64,000 nt of DNA from Streptomyces sp. P9-A4 (lineage in GTDB: Bacteria > Actinomycetota > Actinomycetes > Streptomycetales > Streptomycetaceae). The stretch lies in NCBI RefSeq assembly GCF_036634195.1, contig NZ_JAZIFY010000001.1, forward strand, positions 5,156,501 through 5,220,500. The letters are read 5' to 3'. The position numbers and the translations under genes are program-made. Below the pieces are notes generated by a model, which saw only the letters and a program-made list of their open reading frames with translations, made no database searches and had not been told where the DNA came from. Positions 1 to 8,865 of this stretch are shown in pieces. The first letter of the stretch is position 1. Every line of letters begins with the position of its first letter.

Positions 1-253
1 CTCCGTCGGGCTGCGGGCGGGCATCCTGCCAAAGGCCGCGCGGAAGATCCAACCGGCACCCCGTCGGGCCCCGTCCCGCCCGCCTTGGCAAGTTGTTCGC
101 CAACTCATGAGTGCTGTTCACTCGTTCGGGTGGCGGAGCGGCCGATGCGCGCCTCCTACCCAGAAGCGCTGGAATGGTCGGAAGCCGTACCAGGGGTGGG
201 GGCGCTCCACGTGACCGGTCGTCACCTCTGCTTTGTGGGTGGACGAGTCAAGA

Positions 254-3200
254 ATGCGAGCACCGGTGCAGATGAAGCGGCCTCGGAGCAAGAACGGCAC
301 GCGGAGCCGGACCCCCGGCGCAGCACCGACCCCGGACGGCACCGCGACGGCGCCCCTCGCGCAGGCCCAGCCGCCCGCCGGCCGCCCCAAGCGCGTCCGC
401 AACCGGCTGGTCGCCGGCGTCGCCCTCGTCGGCATCACCGTCCTCGCCGCCGGAGCCCCCGCGATCCTCGCCGCCTCCGCCGAGCTGACCGACACCCAGA
501 ACCTGGTGACGCTCGCCGAATTCGACCGGCAGGCCGTCACCCTCTCCCACTCCCTCGCCGACGAACGCGACGAGGTCGTCGCGTACATCGCCGCGGGCCG
601 CGACAACCAGACCGGCGACGCCAAGCACAAGCGCCAGATCACCAGCGCCCGGTCCACCCGCGTCGACCGTCAGATCGACGAGATCCGGCCCGCCGCCACC
701 ACCGAACTCCGCCGCGACCTCGCCGGGGTCCCCTCCGTCCGCCGCGCCGCCCTCACCGGCAAGGGCACCGCCCTGGAGGCCCACCGGGCGTACTCGGAGA
801 TCATCGGCAAGCTCCAGGCCCTCGCCGACGAACTGGCCGACAAGACCCCGGCCCGCGCCGCCGACACCGCGCTCACCGAGGCCACCCGCGCCCCCGCCGC
901 CCTCGGCCGCGCCGTCGAACAGGCCTCCGCCACCCGGGGTCTGCTGCTGGCCGCCCTCTCCGTGACGCAGCCGGAGCCCACCGGAGACGTCCACTACGAC
1001 CCCGAGACCGACAGGTACGTCTCCGACGTGCCCGAGGGCGCGGCCGAGGCCGAGCGGGCCCGTGACACCCTCACCGCCGCCGCCCAGCAGGCCCGGGTCC
1101 GTGAGCTCGCCGCACTCGGCGACTTCGACCAGGCCGCCGGTTCCGCCGCCCGCGACTCCCTCGCCGCCACCGTCTCCGGCCCCGACGTCAAGAGCGCGGA
1201 GCGCTCCCTCGCCTCGCTCACGGACCAGCCGAAGCTGACCGAGGGCGAGCGCGAGACCGACCCGGCCGGCCTGGAGGCCGCCCTCTCCTCCCGCGTCGAG
1301 CAGATGCGCGGCGTCGAGTCCGCCCTCGCCACCCAGCGCGTCGAGCGGCTCGCCGCGCTCCGCGACGACGATGTCACCGCGCTCGAACTGCGCATCGCCT
1401 TCCTCGGCGGCTGCCTGCTCGTCGCGATCGGCATCTCCACCTATGTGGCCCGCACCCTCACCCGGCCGCTCGCCGTCCTCCGTATCGGCGCCGCCCGGCT
1501 CGCCGCCGCCCCCGTCGCGCAGTCCGGCGAGGAGGCCGAGCCGGTCCGCTTCACCGGCCGCAACGACGAGTTCGCCCAGGTCGTACGCTCCCTCAACACC
1601 CTGCACGGCAAGCTCACCGGCCTCTCCGCGCACAACGAGTCGCTCACCGGCCGGCTCAGCGACGGACAGGACGACCTGGCCGCCGCCAAGGACGCCCTCG
1701 GCGCCGAACTCGCCACCCAGCGCGCCGAACTCCAGGGTCAGGTCGCCCTCCTCACCGCCGACCTCGAACGGCTCCGCGGCACCGTCCACCACACCTTCGT
1801 CAACCTCTCGCTCCGCAGCCTCGGGCTCGTCGAGCGGCAGCTCGGCGTCATCGAGAAGCTGGAGGAGCGCGAGCAGGACCCGGACCGCCTCGCGACCCTC
1901 TTCAAGCTCGACCACATGGCGACCGTCATGCGCCGCCACAGCGAGAACCTCCTCGTCCTCGCCGGGCACGAGCACGTCCACGGCCACGCCGGACCCGTTC
2001 CGCTGGTCGACGTGCTGCGGGCCGCCGTCAGCGAGATCGAGCGGTACGAGCGGGTCACCATCCAGTCCCTGCCGCCGCACGCCCAGCTCGCCGGCTTCGC
2101 CGCCGACGACCTGAGCCATCTGATCGCCGAACTCCTGGAGAACGCCACCTCCTTCTCGCCGCCCGACGCCGAGGTCCAGCTCTCCGGCTGGCTCCTGGAG
2201 ACCGGCGAGGTCATGCTCTCCGTCCAGGACGCGGGCATCGGCATGACGCCCGGCCGCCGCTCCGAGCTCAACACGAGCCTGGCGAAGGCCGACCCGTCCG
2301 CCTTCGAGGGCGAGGGCCTGGGCATGCGCGTCATCGCCGTGCTCGCCGCCCGCCACGGCGTCCGCGTCGAGCTGCGCGAGCAGCAGCCGGGCGGCACGGC
2401 CGCCGTCGTGGTCCTGCCGCCGCCGCTGCTCCCCACCGCCCCGCCGGCCACCGTGACGGAGCCCGTACGGGTGGCGGGCGCGGCCCCCGTGCTCCAACTG
2501 CCGGGCTCGGCGGCGGAGGCCAACTCCAACGCGCTGCCGTCCCGGAGCCGGGACCCGCTGGTGGAGGCGGCGGAGCGGGCGTTCATGGAGGCGGAGGCGA
2601 ACGCGGCGAGGGAGCGGGGCGAGGAGCCCCCGGAGCCCGCCGCCGAGCCGACACCGGAGCCGGAGCCGGAGCCGGAGCGGACGTACGAGCCGGAGCAGGC
2701 ACCGGAGCAGGCGTACGCCCCCGAGCCCGAGCAGGCGTACGTGCCCGAGCCCGAGCAGGTGTACGCCCCCGAGCCCGAGCAGGCGTACGCCCCCGAGCCG
2801 GTCAGCGCGTACGACCCCGCCCCCGAAGCCCCCGTCCACGACGAGCCCGCCCCCGAGGCGTCGCCCGCCCTCGGTGAGTCCCTCTCCGAGACCACGCTCC
2901 AGGTCCGGCTGCCCGACCCGCCGCCGGAGCCGGACACCCATGAGCGCGCCGCCGACGCGGGCAGCGCCGTCACCCCCGAACCGGTCCCCGAACCGGCCCC
3001 CGAGCCCGAAGCGGACCAGTCGGTTCCAGGGCCGCGGGCCGCGCAGTGGGAGCGGGTCACCGACAAGGGCCTGCCCAAGCGCACCCCGCAGGTGGTGCGT
3101 CAGGCCGGCGCCACCGCCACCCCCCGAACGGGTGGTGTGGACGCGGAGGCACTGCGCCGCCGCCTGGGCGGATTCCACCAGGGGGCCAAAGCGGGGCGCC

Positions 3201-3301
3201 GTGACGTGGAAGCGGAGTTGGACACGGCGGGGACGGAAGACGTAAGGACTGCACGTACAGAGGAGATGTCGGGGGACACAGTCGAGGAGGCACGCAGTTG
3301 A
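254..3301 (+). CDS. cvnA: Conservon sensor-like histidine kinase (CvnA), nitrate/nitrite-sensing domain type
   Basis: Membrane sensor and first gene of a four-gene conservon. One membrane segment lies near residues 47-72, a long helical extracytoplasmic domain of the nitrate/nitrite-sensing (NIT) type at about 75-370, a second segment at about 377-400 and a HAMP-like stretch after it. An HATPase domain (N-box ELLENATSF; G-box motifs DAGIGM and GEGLGM) spans about 617-728. The last ~285 residues are a Pro/Glu-rich tail with repeats of the form AYAPEPEQ. The canonical phospho-acceptor H-box is degenerate (HHTFVNLSLR), as expected for conservon kinases. I place the start at ATG 254 behind GGTGGACGAG; TTG 233 and ATG 272 are alternatives. 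Conservons are thought to work like membrane-linked G-protein switches. The stop overlaps the next gene (TTGA). Confidence 0.88.
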   Translation: MRAPVQMKRPRSKNGTRSRTPGAAPTPDGTATAPLAQAQPPAGRPKRVRNRLVAGVALVGITVLAAGAPAILAASAELTDTQNLVTLAEFDRQAVTLSHSLADERDEVVAYIAAGRDNQTGDAKHKRQITSARSTRVDRQIDEIRPAATTELRRDLAGVPSVRRAALTGKGTALEAHRAYSEIIGKLQALADELADKTPARAADTALTEATRAPAALGRAVEQASATRGLLLAALSVTQPEPTGDVHYDPETDRYVSDVPEGAAEAERARDTLTAAAQQARVRELAALGDFDQAAGSAARDSLAATVSGPDVKSAERSLASLTDQPKLTEGERETDPAGLEAALSSRVEQMRGVESALATQRVERLAALRDDDVTALELRIAFLGGCLLVAIGISTYVARTLTRPLAVLRIGAARLAAAPVAQSGEEAEPVRFTGRNDEFAQVVRSLNTLHGKLTGLSAHNESLTGRLSDGQDDLAAAKDALGAELATQRAELQGQVALLTADLERLRGTVHHTFVNLSLRSLGLVERQLGVIEKLEEREQDPDRLATLFKLDHMATVMRRHSENLLVLAGHEHVHGHAGPVPLVDVLRAAVSEIERYERVTIQSLPPHAQLAGFAADDLSHLIAELLENATSFSPPDAEVQLSGWLLETGEVMLSVQDAGIGMTPGRRSELNTSLAKADPSAFEGEGLGMRVIAVLAARHGVRVELREQQPGGTAAVVVLPPPLLPTAPPATVTEPVRVAGAAPVLQLPGSAAEANSNALPSRSRDPLVEAAERAFMEAEANAARERGEEPPEPAAEPTPEPEPEPERTYEPEQAPEQAYAPEPEQAYVPEPEQVYAPEPEQAYAPEPVSAYDPAPEAPVHDEPAPEASPALGESLSETTLQVRLPDPPPEPDTHERAADAGSAVTPEPVPEPAPEPEADQSVPGPRAAQWERVTDKGLPKRTPQVVRQAGATATPRTGGVDAEALRRRLGGFHQGAKAGRRDVEAELDTAGTEDVRTARTEEMSGDTVEEARS

Positions 3302-3789
3302 CTGCGACGGGAACGTTCGGACTGAGCACGGAAGCCCGCAACCTGCAATGGCTGCTCGGGAACCTGGTGGAGGAGGTGCCCGGCGTCCGCTCGGTCGCCG
3401 TCGTGTCCTCCGACGGCCTGATGCTGCTCTCGTCCGACCCGGCCACCCAGCAGCATCCGCCGGCCGCCGCCGAGGCCGGCCGTTTCGAAGGGCCGCGCGG
3501 TTCCAGCGCCGACCTGGCCACCATCGTCTCCGGCATCGGCAGCCTGACCATCGGCGCCGCACGGCTGATGGACGGCGGCGGGGTCAAGCAGACCATGGTC
3601 GCGATGGAGGAGGGCAGCGTCTTCGTGATGTCGATCAGCGACGGCTCGCTGCTCGGCGTGCACGCCACGCCCGACTGCGACATGAGCGTCGTGGCGTACC
3701 ACATGGCGCTCTTCGTGGGCCGCGCCGGTCACGTACTCACCCCCGAAGTCCGCAGCGAGCTGCGCAAATCGATGGAGAGCACCCAGTGA
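3298..3789 (+). CDS. cvnB: Roadblock/LC7 domain protein of conservon (CvnB)
   Basis: A 163-residue cytosolic protein made almost entirely of one roadblock/LC7 fold (motifs SVAVVSSDG, ADLATIVSG, GSVFVMS). In conservons this protein is the likely GAP-like or adaptor partner of the GTPase CvnD and the kinase CvnA. The start is TTG 3298, overlapping the cvnA stop as TTGA and preceded by GAGGAGG at the right distance, so translation is probably coupled. The end overlaps cvnC by GTGA. The family call is secure; the interaction roles come from studied conservons, not from this sequence. Confidence 0.92.
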   Translation: MTATGTFGLSTEARNLQWLLGNLVEEVPGVRSVAVVSSDGLMLLSSDPATQQHPPAAAEAGRFEGPRGSSADLATIVSGIGSLTIGAARLMDGGGVKQTMVAMEEGSVFVMSISDGSLLGVHATPDCDMSVVAYHMALFVGRAGHVLTPEVRSELRKSMESTQ

Positions 3790-4196
3790 CGTCAGCTTCC
3801 GCCCACCGGCTGCCGGTACGCGGAGACGCGCGCCGCCCCGCGCGCGTACGCCCGTACTCGCTGACCGGCGGCCGTACCCGCTTCGGCCACGTCCTGCTCG
3901 TCGAGACCTTCGTGGCGGCGCTCGAAGCGCCCGCCGTGCGCAAGGTCCTGACGGACGGCGGGCCCGGCGCCCGCGGCCTGATGCCGGAGATGCGGGCCAT
4001 CGTCGAGATCTGCCGCCGGATGCGCACGGTGGCGGAGATCTCGGCACTGCTGAAGATGCCGTTGGGTGTCGTCCGGGTGCTGCTCAGCGACCTGGCCGAC
4101 CAGGGAAAGATCCGCGTGTACGGGACCGGTCACGGCACCGGCCAGCCCGACCGCGCGCTCCTCGAAAGGGTGCTGAGTGGACTCCGTCGTCTCTGA
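3786..4196 (+). CDS. cvnC: DUF742 protein of conservon (CvnC)
   Basis: A 136-residue DUF742 protein. It has the RPYSLTGGRT motif near the N-terminus and a winged-helix-like second half (AEISALLKMPLGVVRVLL) that ends in DLADQGKIRVY. Cytosolic, of unknown biochemical role, always found between the roadblock protein and the GTPase in conservons. The GTG start at 3786 overlaps the cvnB stop (GTGA), and the 3' end overlaps the cvnD start by 20 nt. This shows that all four genes are one translationally coupled unit. Confidence 0.9.
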   Translation: MTSASAHRLPVRGDARRPARVRPYSLTGGRTRFGHVLLVETFVAALEAPAVRKVLTDGGPGARGLMPEMRAIVEICRRMRTVAEISALLKMPLGVVRVLLSDLADQGKIRVYGTGHGTGQPDRALLERVLSGLRRL

Positions 4197-4890
4197 CGCC
4201 TCCGCCGTCTCCGACTCACCGGTGGTCGCGGGCATTCCCGCGCAGCCCGGGGCCGACCTGTTCACGCGGGACACCGCGGGGGCGGAGGACGCCGCCCCGG
4301 ACCCCGAGGACGGGGCGCGGGACTGGCAGCTCGACCACACGCGCGCCCCGATCGCGACGAAGATCGTCGTCGCGGGCGGGTTCGGCGTCGGCAAGACCAC
4401 CTTCGTCCGCGCGGTCTCGGAGATCACCCCGCTCCAGACCGAGGCGCTGATGACCCGGGCGAGCGAGGACACCGACGACCTCAGCGCGACCCCGGACAAG
4501 CTGACGACGACCGTGGCGATGGACTTCGGGCGGATCACGCTCGACAACGACCTCGTCCTGTACGTCTTCGGCACGCCGGGGCAGCAGCGCTTCTGGTTCA
4601 TGTGGGACGACCTGGTGCGCGGGGCGATAGGCGCGATCGTGCTGGCCGACACGCGGCGGCTCACGGACTGCTTCCCGGCGCTCGACTACTTCGAGAGCTG
4701 TGGGCTGCCGTACATCGTGGCGGTCAACCACTTCGAGGGCACGGAGCTGTTCGATGCGGACGACGTGCGGGAGGCGCTGACCGTGTCCCCGGACGTACCC
4801 GTGGTGATCATGGACGCGCGCAAGCGGTACAGCGTCGTCGAGAGCCTGCTCGCGATGGTCGCGCACGCCCTCGAAGCCACCCCCGAATAG
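4177..4890 (+). CDS. cvnD: Small GTP-binding protein of conservon (CvnD)
   Basis: A 237-residue Ras/MglA-like GTPase. The P-loop GGFGVGKTT is at about residues 67-75, a G3-like GTPGQQRF follows, and an N-x-F element (AVNHFEG) stands where the guanine-specificity NKxD motif would be. The first ~55 residues are an acidic, Ala-rich, probably flexible extension. The start is GTG 4177 with GAAAGGG six bases upstream, inside cvnC. It is the presumed molecular switch of the conservon. The flavoprotein gene begins 29 bp downstream on the same strand and is probably co-transcribed. Confidence 0.92.
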   Translation: MDSVVSDASAVSDSPVVAGIPAQPGADLFTRDTAGAEDAAPDPEDGARDWQLDHTRAPIATKIVVAGGFGVGKTTFVRAVSEITPLQTEALMTRASEDTDDLSATPDKLTTTVAMDFGRITLDNDLVLYVFGTPGQQRFWFMWDDLVRGAIGAIVLADTRRLTDCFPALDYFESCGLPYIVAVNHFEGTELFDADDVREALTVSPDVPVVIMDARKRYSVVESLLAMVAHALEATPE

Positions 4891-4919
4891 TTCTCCCCGT
4901 CACGCCAGGAGCTCCACCC

Positions 4920-6155
4920 ATGCGGAAGATACTCATAGTCGGCGCCGGTCAGTCCGGCCTCCAGCTCGCCCTCGGACTCCAGACGCGGGGGTACGAGGTC
5001 ACCCTCATGTCGAACCGGACGGCGGACGAGATCCGGTCCGGCCGGGTCATGTCCACCCAGTGCATGTTCGACACCGCGCTCCAGCACGAGCGGGACCTCG
5101 GCCTCAACTTCTGGGAGTCGCAGGCGCCGAGGACGGAGGGCGTCGGCATCTCGGTCGCCGCGCCCGACTCCACGCGCGCGATCGACTGGGTCGGCCGGCT
5201 CGACGGGTACGCGCAGTCCGTCGACCAGCGGGTGAAGATGGCCGGCTGGATGGAGACCTTCGCCCAGCGCGGCGGCCAGCTGGTGATCCACGGTGTGGCC
5301 GTCGGCGATCTGGACTTCTTCGCCCGCGGCTACGACCTGGTGCTGGTCGCGGCGGGCAAGGGCGAGCTGGTGTCGATGTTCGGCCGGGACGCCTCCCGTT
5401 CGCCGTACGACGCGCCGCAGCGGGCGCTGGCCGTGGCGTACGTCCACGGCCTCGGGCCGCGCCCCGAGCACCCCGACTTCGACGCGGTCCGCTGCAACGT
5501 GGTCCCGGGCGTGGGCGAGCTCTTCGTCATGCCGACCCTGACGACGGGCGGCCGCGCCGACATCCTCTTCTGGGAGGGCGTCCCGGACGGCCCGCTCGAT
5601 GTGTTCCGCGGCGTCAAGGACCCCTCCGAGCACCTGGCGCTGACCCTGGAGCTGATGGAGAAGTTCGTCCCCTGGGAGTACGCGCGGGCCACCCGGGTCG
5701 AACTGACCGACGCGGGCGGCACGTTGGCCGGCCGCTACGCCCCGACCGTCCGCAACCCGATCGGCCGGCTGCCCGGCGGCGGCCTGGTCCTCGGCGTCGC
5801 GGACGTCGTCGTGGCCAACGACCCGATCACCGGCCAGGGGTCGAACTCGGCGTCCAAGTGCGCCGCCGCGTACCTCGCGGCGATCGTCGAGCAGGGTGAC
5901 AAGCCCTTCGACGCGGAGTGGATGCAGAGCGCCTTCGACCGCTACTGGCAGACGGCCCAGCACGTCACCAAGTGGACGAACGCGATGCTGGCACCCCCGC
6001 CGGAGCACGTCCTGAACCTCCTGGGCGCGGCAGGCGGACTCCAGCCGGTCGCCAACCGCTTCGCCAACGGCTTCAACGACCCGTCGGACTTCGAGAACTT
6101 CTTCTTCGACCCGGAGAAGACGTCGGCGTACCTGGCAGAGGTCGCCGGGGCCTGA
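4920..6155 (+). CDS. Styrene/indole monooxygenase-type FAD-dependent oxygenase
   Basis: A 411-residue flavoprotein of the StyA (styrene/indole monooxygenase, group E) family. The N-terminal dinucleotide fold GAGQSGLQLALG is at about residues 7-18, and a conserved FAD segment with DPITGQGSNSASK is near residue 300. Such enzymes epoxidise or hydroxylate aromatic alkenes or indole with FADH2 supplied by a separate reductase (StyB). No reductase gene is adjacent. The start is ATG 4920 with AGGAG eight bases upstream. It follows cvnD by 29 bp, where some other conservons carry a cytochrome P450, so it may be an oxidative output gene of the conservon. The natural substrate is unknown. Confidence 0.85.
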   Translation: MRKILIVGAGQSGLQLALGLQTRGYEVTLMSNRTADEIRSGRVMSTQCMFDTALQHERDLGLNFWESQAPRTEGVGISVAAPDSTRAIDWVGRLDGYAQSVDQRVKMAGWMETFAQRGGQLVIHGVAVGDLDFFARGYDLVLVAAGKGELVSMFGRDASRSPYDAPQRALAVAYVHGLGPRPEHPDFDAVRCNVVPGVGELFVMPTLTTGGRADILFWEGVPDGPLDVFRGVKDPSEHLALTLELMEKFVPWEYARATRVELTDAGGTLAGRYAPTVRNPIGRLPGGGLVLGVADVVVANDPITGQGSNSASKCAAAYLAAIVEQGDKPFDAEWMQSAFDRYWQTAQHVTKWTNAMLAPPPEHVLNLLGAAGGLQPVANRFANGFNDPSDFENFFFDPEKTSAYLAEVAGA

Positions 6156-6182
6156 CCCGGGCCCGGTGAACCGCGGCCCGGG
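6156..6182 (+). terminator. Hairpin terminator after the flavoprotein gene
   Basis: Immediately after the stop codon, CCCGGGCC (6156-6163) pairs with GGCCCGGG (6175-6182). An inner CGGT/ACCG extends the stem, giving about 12 bp with one bulged base. There is no clear U-tract, which is common for Streptomyces terminators. It probably ends the conservon-oxygenase transcript. Confidence 0.6.
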
Positions 6183-6257
6183 CTTCGGGCACCGGCCGTC
6201 GCGTCGGGACGGGGGCCGTAAAACCGGTCGAGCCGCCACGCCCCGAGGCTCGATCAT

Positions 6258-6794
6258 GTGTTCATGTCTCAGTCGAACACCCTGGCCCGCGTGGACGCCG
6301 ACCTCGTCGCCGGTCGGGTCCCCATGGCGCGGCAGCGGCTGCGCGGGCTCGTCGCCTCGTTCCCGTACGACCTGACGCTGCGGCGCCGGCTCGCCGAGGT
6401 GTACCGGCTGTACGGGGACGCGGCGGAGGCCGGGCGCTGGACGTACCTCGAGGAGGACCGGAGCGCCGAGGAGACCGCCGCCTTCGAGGCGCGGTACGGA
6501 TCTCCCGGGCGGCGGATGAAGGCCCTCGCATGGCGCGGGCCCGAGGAGCTCGCCGCCACCGCCTTCGCACACGGACAGCTGGTGGCGGTGCGGACCGCGT
6601 GCGCCGAGCGGCTGGGACGTCCGGTCGACTGGGACGACCCGTCGTCCTACGGCGAGGACACGTACGAGGAGCGCGCGTCGGACGTCGGCGGGTGGTCGGT
6701 CGGCGGGTTCGTCGCGGGTGCCGGCTGCCTCGTGGGGGTCGTCGCCTTCGTATGGGTCTGGGTGCTCGGCGTCATCGCCCTCTTCAGCGACTGA
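6258..6794 (+). CDS. DUF6584-type protein with C-terminal membrane anchor
   Basis: A 178-residue protein with a soluble tetratricopeptide-like N-terminal part (RQRLRGLVASFPYDLTLRRR, then LAEVYRLYGD) and one hydrophobic helix at the C-terminus (about residues 148-175) ending in ALFSD. It resembles the DUF6584 family annotated in streptomycetes; no function is known. The start is GTG 6258 or ATG 6264 two codons later. It stands alone between the conservon terminator and a convergent pseudogene. Tail-anchoring with the bulk of the protein in the cytosol is an inference from the hydrophobic C-terminus. Confidence 0.75.
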   Translation: MFMSQSNTLARVDADLVAGRVPMARQRLRGLVASFPYDLTLRRRLAEVYRLYGDAAEAGRWTYLEEDRSAEETAAFEARYGSPGRRMKALAWRGPEELAATAFAHGQLVAVRTACAERLGRPVDWDDPSSYGEDTYEERASDVGGWSVGGFVAGAGCLVGVVAFVWVWVLGVIALFSD

Positions 6795-6797
6795 CGG

Positions 6798-7185
6798 CTC
6801 TCCTCCGCCCACCGGACCGCCGCCGGCGCCAGCAGGCCCGTCGTCGCGAACAGGGCGCCGACCACGTACCAGCCGGGGCGGCCCCAGCCCACGCACAGGG
6901 CTATGAGGAGGGCGGGGCCCACCTGGTCACGGCCCGCAGATAGGCCCGGAACTCCTGGGGCCGTTCCCCTCCGTGGTGGCGGACGAGCGGCGCACGGGCC
7001 GCCAGCCCCGCCGCCTTCGCCCCGGTGGCCGTCGAGACCGCGAGGACGAACGGCCAGAAGCTGTCGGCGAGGACGAACGCGCCCGTCGCCACCGCCTGCA
7101 CCAGCAGCGTGGCCACGTACACCCCCCACGCTCCGTGCCGGTCCGCGAGATGGCCGACCCCGATCCCCACCGCGAGCGGCTTGCA
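6798..7185 (-). pseudogene. Decayed MFS transporter remnant
   Basis: Two pieces of a major-facilitator protein lie in different minus-strand frames. The upstream piece (7170 to about 6930) reads GIGVGHLADR, then a TM-rich stretch, then AAGLAARAPLVRHHGGERP and FRAYLRAVT, typical of MFS drug exporters. At about 6928 the frame changes directly into VGPALLIALCVGW and GALFATTGLLAPAAVRW, which look like the last helices. The N-terminal third and the centre are missing, and no start codon precedes the first piece. This fits internal deletion plus N-terminal truncation, so no functional transporter remains. Confidence 0.75.
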
Positions 7186-7225
7186 GGAGCAAGGGGTGTG
7201 TGGGGAAGGGGGGTTCAGGGGGAGT

Positions 7226-8791
7226 TCAGGAGCGGTCGGGCCCCTCGGCCCCGCCGCTCCGGTCCCCGGCCCCGCCGCTCCGGTCCCCGGCCCCTTCGCC
7301 CCGGTCGTACCCCTCGTCCCCGCCGTCCCTCGCCCCCGCCGGAAGCTCCGGCAGGGTGTACGCGGCCAGTGCCTTCCCCTCCTCGTCCGGGCGCACCGCC
7401 CCGAGCAGCGGGTTCGCCGCGATCGGGGACACCTTCACCTTCCCGCCCGGCCTCGGCGCCTGTACCACCAGGCCCTCGCCCAGATAGAGCGCCACATGCG
7501 TCGCGCCCGGGAAGTACACCACCAGGTCACCCGGCCGCAGTTCCGTCAGCGGCACCCTGGGCAGCTCCGCCCACTGCTCCTGGCTGGTGCGCGGCAGCTC
7601 TCTGCCCGCCGCCGCCCACGCCTGCTGCGTCAGCCCCGAGCAGTCGTACGCCTCCGGGCCCTCCGCCCCCCACTCGTACGGCTTGCCGATCTGCCCCACC
7701 GCGAACCGCAGCGCCTCCGCGCCCGCCCGTGACGGGGTGCGCCGGACGTCCAGGACCCCCGAGTCGAGCAGTTCGCGCTGCGCGCCCGCCGTCTGGGTGC
7801 GTTCCAGCTCCGTCAGCCGCGCCAGCTGCTCCGGCGAGAGGCCGGCGAGCAGCTTCTCGACCTCCGCGAGCCGTGCCCGCACCTCGTCCCGCCGGGTGCG
7901 CTGCGCGGCTGCGAGGGTCTGCTGCCGGTCCAGCGCCTTCCGCGAGGCCGCCGCCAGCGTGTCCGCCTGCCGCTCGGCCCCCTCCAGCCGCGACACGGTC
8001 GTGGCCCGGTCGCGGGCCGCACGGGCCATCAGATGCCCCTGGTCCAGCGCCGACTGCGGGTCCGACGCGAACAGCAGCCGCAGGTACGACGAGAACTCGG
8101 ACCTGCCCTGGTACTGGTCCCGGGCGATCCGGCCGGCCGCCGCCCGTCCCTGGGCCAGTGCGGTCCGGGCGGCGGTGAGCCGCGCGGTGACCTTCTTGGT
8201 GTCGGCGGTCCGCACCTTGAGGGCCTCCTCGGCGGCGTTGAACCGCTCGGTGGCCTCCTCGGCCTGCTGGTAGAGCGTCCGCATCCGGGTGAGGAGGGCG
8301 GTGACGGAGTCACCGCCGGAGGGGGGGAGGGCTGCGGCGTCGTCGGTTGTGGCGGGGGGACTCGCACCCGCTGGGGACTCGGGAGTGTCAGGGGGGATGG
8401 GGGTGCCGGGGGATACGGGAGCTGCCGGGGCGTCGGAGGAGGCAACGGCGTCGTCGGGGACGGCAGGGGACGCGGGGGCGTCGGGGGCAGCGGGGACAGC
8501 GGGGGAGGCGGGAGCCGTCGGGGCGTCCGGCCTCATCCCGTCGGTCTGGGTCGTCCCGTCGGTCTGGGTCGTCCCCTCGACCGTGTCCGTCCCCGACCCC
8601 GTCCCCGACCCCGCCCCCGGATCCACCGGCCCCACCGGCTCCGCCGCCGGGTCCGCCCACGCGATCGGCGCCTCCGCCGGCGGGTCGTCCTGCGGCCCGG
8701 GCGCCTTCGCACCCACCGGAGCGACTCCCGTGAGCGCCGTCATCGCGGCCAGCGCCCCCGTGCAGACCGTACGCAGCAGCTTGCGTGACAC
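7226..8791 (-). CDS. Secreted NlpC/P60 cell-wall endopeptidase with coiled-coil region
   Basis: A 521-residue secreted peptidoglycan hydrolase. It has a signal peptide (LLRTVCTGALAAMTAL, cleavage near residue 28), a Pro/Ala/Gly/Thr-rich spacer to about residue 125, an extended coiled coil at about 135-320 as in RipA/CwlO-like proteins, and an NlpC/P60 domain at about 350-465. Catalytic residues are Cys384 in YDCSGL, His432 in THVALYLG and a third polar residue, Gln444, in VVQAPRPG. A Gly/Asp/Arg-rich tail follows. GTG 8791 is chosen because GGAGG sits seven bases upstream and the signal peptide then begins correctly; an upstream in-frame start (8824) lacks this. It probably cleaves the D-Glu to diaminopimelate bond of stem peptides. 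Confidence 0.88.
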   Translation of the reverse strand: MSRKLLRTVCTGALAAMTALTGVAPVGAKAPGPQDDPPAEAPIAWADPAAEPVGPVDPGAGSGTGSGTDTVEGTTQTDGTTQTDGMRPDAPTAPASPAVPAAPDAPASPAVPDDAVASSDAPAAPVSPGTPIPPDTPESPAGASPPATTDDAAALPPSGGDSVTALLTRMRTLYQQAEEATERFNAAEEALKVRTADTKKVTARLTAARTALAQGRAAAGRIARDQYQGRSEFSSYLRLLFASDPQSALDQGHLMARAARDRATTVSRLEGAERQADTLAAASRKALDRQQTLAAAQRTRRDEVRARLAEVEKLLAGLSPEQLARLTELERTQTAGAQRELLDSGVLDVRRTPSRAGAEALRFAVGQIGKPYEWGAEGPEAYDCSGLTQQAWAAAGRELPRTSQEQWAELPRVPLTELRPGDLVVYFPGATHVALYLGEGLVVQAPRPGGKVKVSPIAANPLLGAVRPDEEGKALAAYTLPELPAGARDGGDEGYDRGEGAGDRSGGAGDRSGGAEGPDRS

Positions 8792-8865
8792 GTCATCACC
8801 TCCACGGGGATGATGACGCCTCACTTCATCTGATTACCGTACGAATAGGGGCGCGCCCGGCGGCC

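Noticed and set aside
85..230. TTGGC/GCCAA inverted repeat at 85-103 as an operator for the conservon
   Set aside because: Arms of only 5 bp with a 9-bp spacer are likely by chance, and no regulator is nearby.
248..3562. Very long minus-strand open frame (about 1100 codons) opposite the conservon kinase
   Set aside because: It is the antisense shadow of cvnA: Arg/Gly/Asp/Val-rich with no domain, as expected in very GC-rich DNA.
4686..6896. Long minus-strand open frame opposite the flavoprotein
   Set aside because: No recognisable motif, and it overlaps three well-supported plus-strand genes.
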